Shown: in pieces, positions 61,260 through 64,000 of the stretch
How the letters are laid out: every line of letters starts with the position of its first letter
Position numbering within the stretch: the first letter of the stretch is position 1
Source: Bacillota bacterium
GTDB taxonomy: Bacteria > Bacillota > Clostridia > Oscillospirales > Ruminococcaceae
Direction: 5' to 3'
DNA: 64,000 nt
Assembly (NCBI GenBank): GCA_023457355.1
Contig: JAEWLW010000029.1
Coordinates: 8,265 to 72,264, forward strand
Notes under the pieces: generated by a model
What the model was told of the DNA's origin: nothing
What the model saw: only the letters and a program-made list of their open reading frames with translations
Databases searched by the model: none
Made by a program: the position numbers and the translations under genes

Positions 61260-62543
61260 ATGAAGCAAGCTCTTTATTTTAATCATCTGGCTATTTTAAA
61301 AGATAACCTGAAGCTGGCGCTGGGCTGCACCGAACCTATTGCCGCCGCCTATGCCGCCGCCAGGGCCAGAGCTGTTTTGGGAATGGAGGCCAGCCACCTG
61401 ACGATAGATTGCAGCGGGAATATTATTAAAAATGTCAATGGTGTGGTTGTTCCAAACTCAAATGGTATGAAAGGCGTCGATGTTGCCGCCGTGCTGGGGA
61501 TGGTCGGCGGCGATGCCTCTCGTGAACTTGAAGTGCTGGAGGATATTACGCAACCCGATATTGAAAAAACCAAAGTATTGGTTGCACAGGGTTTTTGCAC
61601 ATGCCGTTTGGTAGAAAACGTGGAAAACCTTTATATCCGCGTCTATTTGGAAACCGCGGATGGCCACAGCGCCGAGGTTGTCATGCGCGACTACCACACC
61701 AATATTACGCACATCGAAAAGGATGGCAAGGTTTTGCTGGACAGCGCCTGTGCACCGCAAAAAAACGAAAATTTCCAGGCAGGTGACCCGGCCTTATTAA
61801 GTATCAAAAGCATTTTAGCATTTGCCGAAGCGGTTAAGTTGGAGGATGTGTCGGCGCTTATCGAGCGTCAAATCTCCTGCAATAGCGCGCTCTCTCAGGA
61901 GGGGCTTAACAATCCCTGGGGCGTGCAGATGGGCGCCACGCTTCTTTCAGCCTGCGGCGACAGCCTGCATGTACGTGCCCGTGCTGCAGCCGCTGCCGGC
62001 AGCGATGCCCGCATGAGTGGCTGCACCCTGCCTGCCGTGATCAACTCCGGCTCGGGCAATCAGGGAATTACCGTCACCATGCCGGTTGTGGTATACGCTC
62101 AGGCGCTCAATATTGAACACGAAAAACTAATTCGCGCTTTGGTGGTTGCAAACTTAATCAGCGTACACCAGAAAAAATATATCGGTAGCTTGTCCGCCTA
62201 TTGCGGCGCGGTTTCGGCGGCAACGGGTGCAGCCTGCGGCATCGCATGGATGACCGGCGAATCTTATCAGGTTATTTGCGATACTGTCGTCAACAGCATT
62301 GCCACCTCGGGCGGCGTAGTGTGCGACGGCGCCAAGCCCTCGTGTGCTGCCAAGATTGCTACGGCGGTGGAAATGGCGCTCAATGCACTGGAGCTGGCAA
62401 AACTGGGGCGGGTGTTCCAGCCCGGCGAGGGCATTGTCAAGGCGGATGCCGAAGCGACTATTAAAAGTGTTGGACGTATGGCAAAAGACGGCATGAGAAG
62501 TACAGACGTCGAAATATTGAACATTATGCTGGAGCGTATATAG
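61260..62543 (+). CDS. L-cysteine desulfidase family protein (CdsB/CyuA, UPF0597)
   Basis: 427 residues. LALGCTEPIAAAYAAA with Cys23, SGSGNQGITVTMP (263-275), Cys315, and GGVVCDGAKPSC with Cys355 and Cys362. The Cys spacing 315-355-362 equals that of the [4Fe-4S] ligands in the archaeal L-cysteine desulfidase, with Cys23 as the fourth. The enzyme breaks cysteine into pyruvate, sulfide and ammonia. GGAGG precedes the start. Controlled by the divergent LysR protein by position. Confidence 0.88.
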   Translation: MKQALYFNHLAILKDNLKLALGCTEPIAAAYAAARARAVLGMEASHLTIDCSGNIIKNVNGVVVPNSNGMKGVDVAAVLGMVGGDASRELEVLEDITQPDIEKTKVLVAQGFCTCRLVENVENLYIRVYLETADGHSAEVVMRDYHTNITHIEKDGKVLLDSACAPQKNENFQAGDPALLSIKSILAFAEAVKLEDVSALIERQISCNSALSQEGLNNPWGVQMGATLLSACGDSLHVRARAAAAAGSDARMSGCTLPAVINSGSGNQGITVTMPVVVYAQALNIEHEKLIRALVVANLISVHQKKYIGSLSAYCGAVSAATGAACGIAWMTGESYQVICDTVVNSIATSGGVVCDGAKPSCAAKIATAVEMALNALELAKLGRVFQPGEGIVKADAEATIKSVGRMAKDGMRSTDVEILNIMLERI

Positions 62544-62592
62544 GTGCCGTCCATGCCTGCTTGTTACAGGCAAATACGCTAATCAGTAAAAA

Positions 62593-62638
62593 TGCTGCGG
62601 CCGTATATTCTAACTGCTTAGAATATACGGCCGCAGCA
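62593..62638. terminator. Perfect 21-bp hairpin between convergent genes
   Basis: TGCTGCGGCCGTATATTCTAA and its complement around CTGC. No T tail on the + strand; AAAAA precedes it, so the - strand reads a T run. It separates the desulfidase from the YeiH gene. The rest of 62639-62741 shows only short dyads. Confidence 0.75.
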
Positions 62639-62741
62639 TCAAGTTCGCTTTAAATGCGCACGCAGTTGCGTAAACCTGGTTGTTGGCGTAAACGGACGTA
62701 TACGCTGCCAGGAATTTTTAGACTTCCTTAGGCAAGGATTT

Positions 62742-63758
62742 TTACCATATTCCCAGAAGGCGCTGCATCAATAGGCTGACACACGCAATGCTGATCCAGC
62801 AGCACAGTCCGACAAAGATGGGTTTTCCACCACTTTTAATAAGCTTTACGATATTGGTATTGAGCCCTATGGCAGCCATTGCCATAACAATTAAAAACTT
62901 GCTCAACGTTTTAAGCGGTGAAAATACCTGAGGTGCAACGCCAAATGCCGAACAAACGGTTGTAATAATCGAAGCCAACACAAAATAAAGAATGAAATAC
63001 GGGAATATCTTTTTGATGCTTACCTCTGAGCCGCCTCCGGCGGCTTCCTTCCGGCTTCTGTAAAAGGCAAGTACCAGTGTGATTGGAATAATGGCCAGCG
63101 TGCGTGTTAGTTTAACGATCGCAGCCGTTTCGAGCGTGTTGGAACCGTGTATTGCATCCCATGCGGCGGCCGCCGCCGTCACGGAAGACGTATCGTTCAC
63201 AGCGGTTCCGGCAAAAAGGCCAAAACCGTAGTGCGTCAACCCCAGCAGACCGCCCAAAGTGGGGAATATAAGCGCCGCAATAATGTTAAATAGAAAAATA
63301 ACCGAAATTGAGTGGGCAATTTCATCATCATCTGCACCGATGACGGGTGCGGTGGCCGCAATAGCTGAACCGCCGCAGATGGAAGAACCGACGCCCACCA
63401 ATATGGCAATCTTCGCAGGGATGTTGACTATCTTATACAGTGCAAAGGCCACGATCAGTGATATGCTGATCGTGGACAAAATAACAGGCAGGCACTGAAG
63501 CCCGGTAGCTGCAATCACTGAAAGATTCATACCAAAGCCTAAGAGTATAACTGCGTACTGCAACACTTTCTTCGAGGTAAAAGAAACACCGGCATTAAAT
63601 CTGGTTTTGTCCTTTAAAAGCGCGGTGATAACCATCCCCATCAGAATTGCAAAAACAGGCCCGCCTATCATAGGAACTGTCTGCCCCAGCATCCACGCAG
63701 GCAAAGCAATAAGCAGGCACAATGCGATGCCCGCCCCATTCTTTTTCATAAAATTCAT
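62742..63758 (-). CDS. YeiH-family putative sulfate/sulfonate exporter (UPF0324)
   Basis: 338 residues, about ten membrane segments. GMVITALLKDKTRFNAGVSF, KVLQYAVILLGFGMNLS, VGVGSSICGGSAIAATAPVI and AGTAVNDTSSVTAAAAAW are the YeiH/YadS signatures. In E. coli the homologue is under LysR-type YeiE control, and the family is linked to export of sulfur compounds, though the substrate is not proven. Next to a cysteine-degrading enzyme, a sulfur link is reasonable inference. Confidence 0.88.
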   Translation of the reverse strand: MNFMKKNGAGIALCLLIALPAWMLGQTVPMIGGPVFAILMGMVITALLKDKTRFNAGVSFTSKKVLQYAVILLGFGMNLSVIAATGLQCLPVILSTISISLIVAFALYKIVNIPAKIAILVGVGSSICGGSAIAATAPVIGADDDEIAHSISVIFLFNIIAALIFPTLGGLLGLTHYGFGLFAGTAVNDTSSVTAAAAAWDAIHGSNTLETAAIVKLTRTLAIIPITLVLAFYRSRKEAAGGGSEVSIKKIFPYFILYFVLASIITTVCSAFGVAPQVFSPLKTLSKFLIVMAMAAIGLNTNIVKLIKSGGKPIFVGLCCWISIACVSLLMQRLLGIW

Positions 63759-63881
63759 TAACTGTGCACTTCCTTTCGCATTCTTATTATAGCACTTAAA
63801 AACCGCCGTCCAAAATTATAAATTATGATATATCAATAAATATTTCTTATGGTTAGATACCACTGAGGTTTATAAATACGT

Positions 63882-63916
63882 AAAAAAACAGACACCCCCG
63901 CTATTGCAGGGATGTC
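63882..63916 (-). terminator. Terminator of the 5S rRNA transcript
   Basis: On the - strand, GACATCCCTGC pairs with GCGGGGGTGTC around AATA, followed by TGTTTTTTTA. It stands 10 bases after the 5S end. The 120 bases between it and the YeiH start show no feature. Confidence 0.85.
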
Positions 63917-63923
63917 CGTAAAA

Positions 63924-64000
63924 ATGCCGGCGCCGACCTATCTTCCCGGGACGTCTCCATCCAAGTATTTTCGGCACTGATGAGCTTAACGACCGTGTTC
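63924..64000 (-). rRNA. rrf: 5S ribosomal RNA, 3' part
   Basis: On the - strand the sequence reads GAACACGGTCGTTAAGCTC, then CGTCCCGGGAAGATAGGTCG and GCGCCGGC, which are conserved parts of clostridial 5S rRNA. About 77 of some 117 bases lie in the window; the 5' part and presumably the 23S gene lie beyond the right edge. The 3' end is set by the terminator that follows and is accurate to a few bases. Confidence 0.9.

Overview
The window reads as a chromosomal stretch of an anaerobic Clostridia-type Firmicute (probably the Oscillospiraceae/Ruminococcaceae side). The reasons are strong AGGAGG ribosome sites, frequent GTG/TTG starts, a clostridial-style conjugation module (PrgI, Maff2, PcfB, CD1112-type VirB6, VirB4 and VirD4), a 5S rRNA fragment at the right edge, and anaerobe-type genes (UroD-like methyltransferase family, L-cysteine desulfidase). 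The species cannot be fixed from the sequence alone.

Layout. (1) Positions 1-8530: accessory genes, mostly a defence island on the + strand. It holds the 3' end of a type III restriction-modification mod gene, an Abi_C abortive-infection gene set between mod and res, the res gene, a DUF262/HNH GmrSD-like protein, a CoiA-like/zinc-finger protein, and a SAM methyltransferase flanked by short direct repeats. (2) 8531-42450: the backbone of an integrative conjugative element (ICE), mostly on the - strand. In its transcriptional order it runs ParA, ParB, small membrane proteins, PcfB, VirD4, Maff2, VirB6-like, PrgI, VirB4, a small + strand island, a membrane-anchored M23 peptidase, a 3173-residue surface protein with 27 tandem Ig-like repeats, SSB, YdjM-like protein, ArdC-like protein, TTRAP, a RepA-like winged-helix protein and a DNA methyltransferase. 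Two families of dispersed intergenic repeats are confined to this part. (3) 42462-43466: a tyrosine integrase whose stop codon lies inside a duplicated 3' half of a tRNA-Tyr gene, which is the right attachment site. No matching tRNA copy or relaxase gene is visible to its left, so the ICE probably continues beyond position 1 and the defence island is probably ICE cargo.

(4) 43467-64000: host chromosome. A decayed IS200/IS605 transposase comes first. A cluster of zinc-ribbon membrane proteins with LemA and DUF2207 partners follows, beside a protein with two N-terminal HTH motifs. Three promoters in this cluster share a TTTGTCA-type operator at nearly constant distance from the -10 box, which suggests one regulon. 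Then come a TctABC tricarboxylate transporter operon, a UroD-family gene, a LysR regulator divergent from an L-cysteine desulfidase, a YeiH-family exporter, and the 3' end of a 5S rRNA gene.

The most novel-looking items are the intercistronic repeat that can encode a KIPNDCEF peptide, the GC-rich composite repeat, the four-domain higher-order repeat in the giant surface protein, the shared operator regulon of the zinc-ribbon/LemA/DUF2207 cluster, and the Abi gene embedded in the type III R-M operon.
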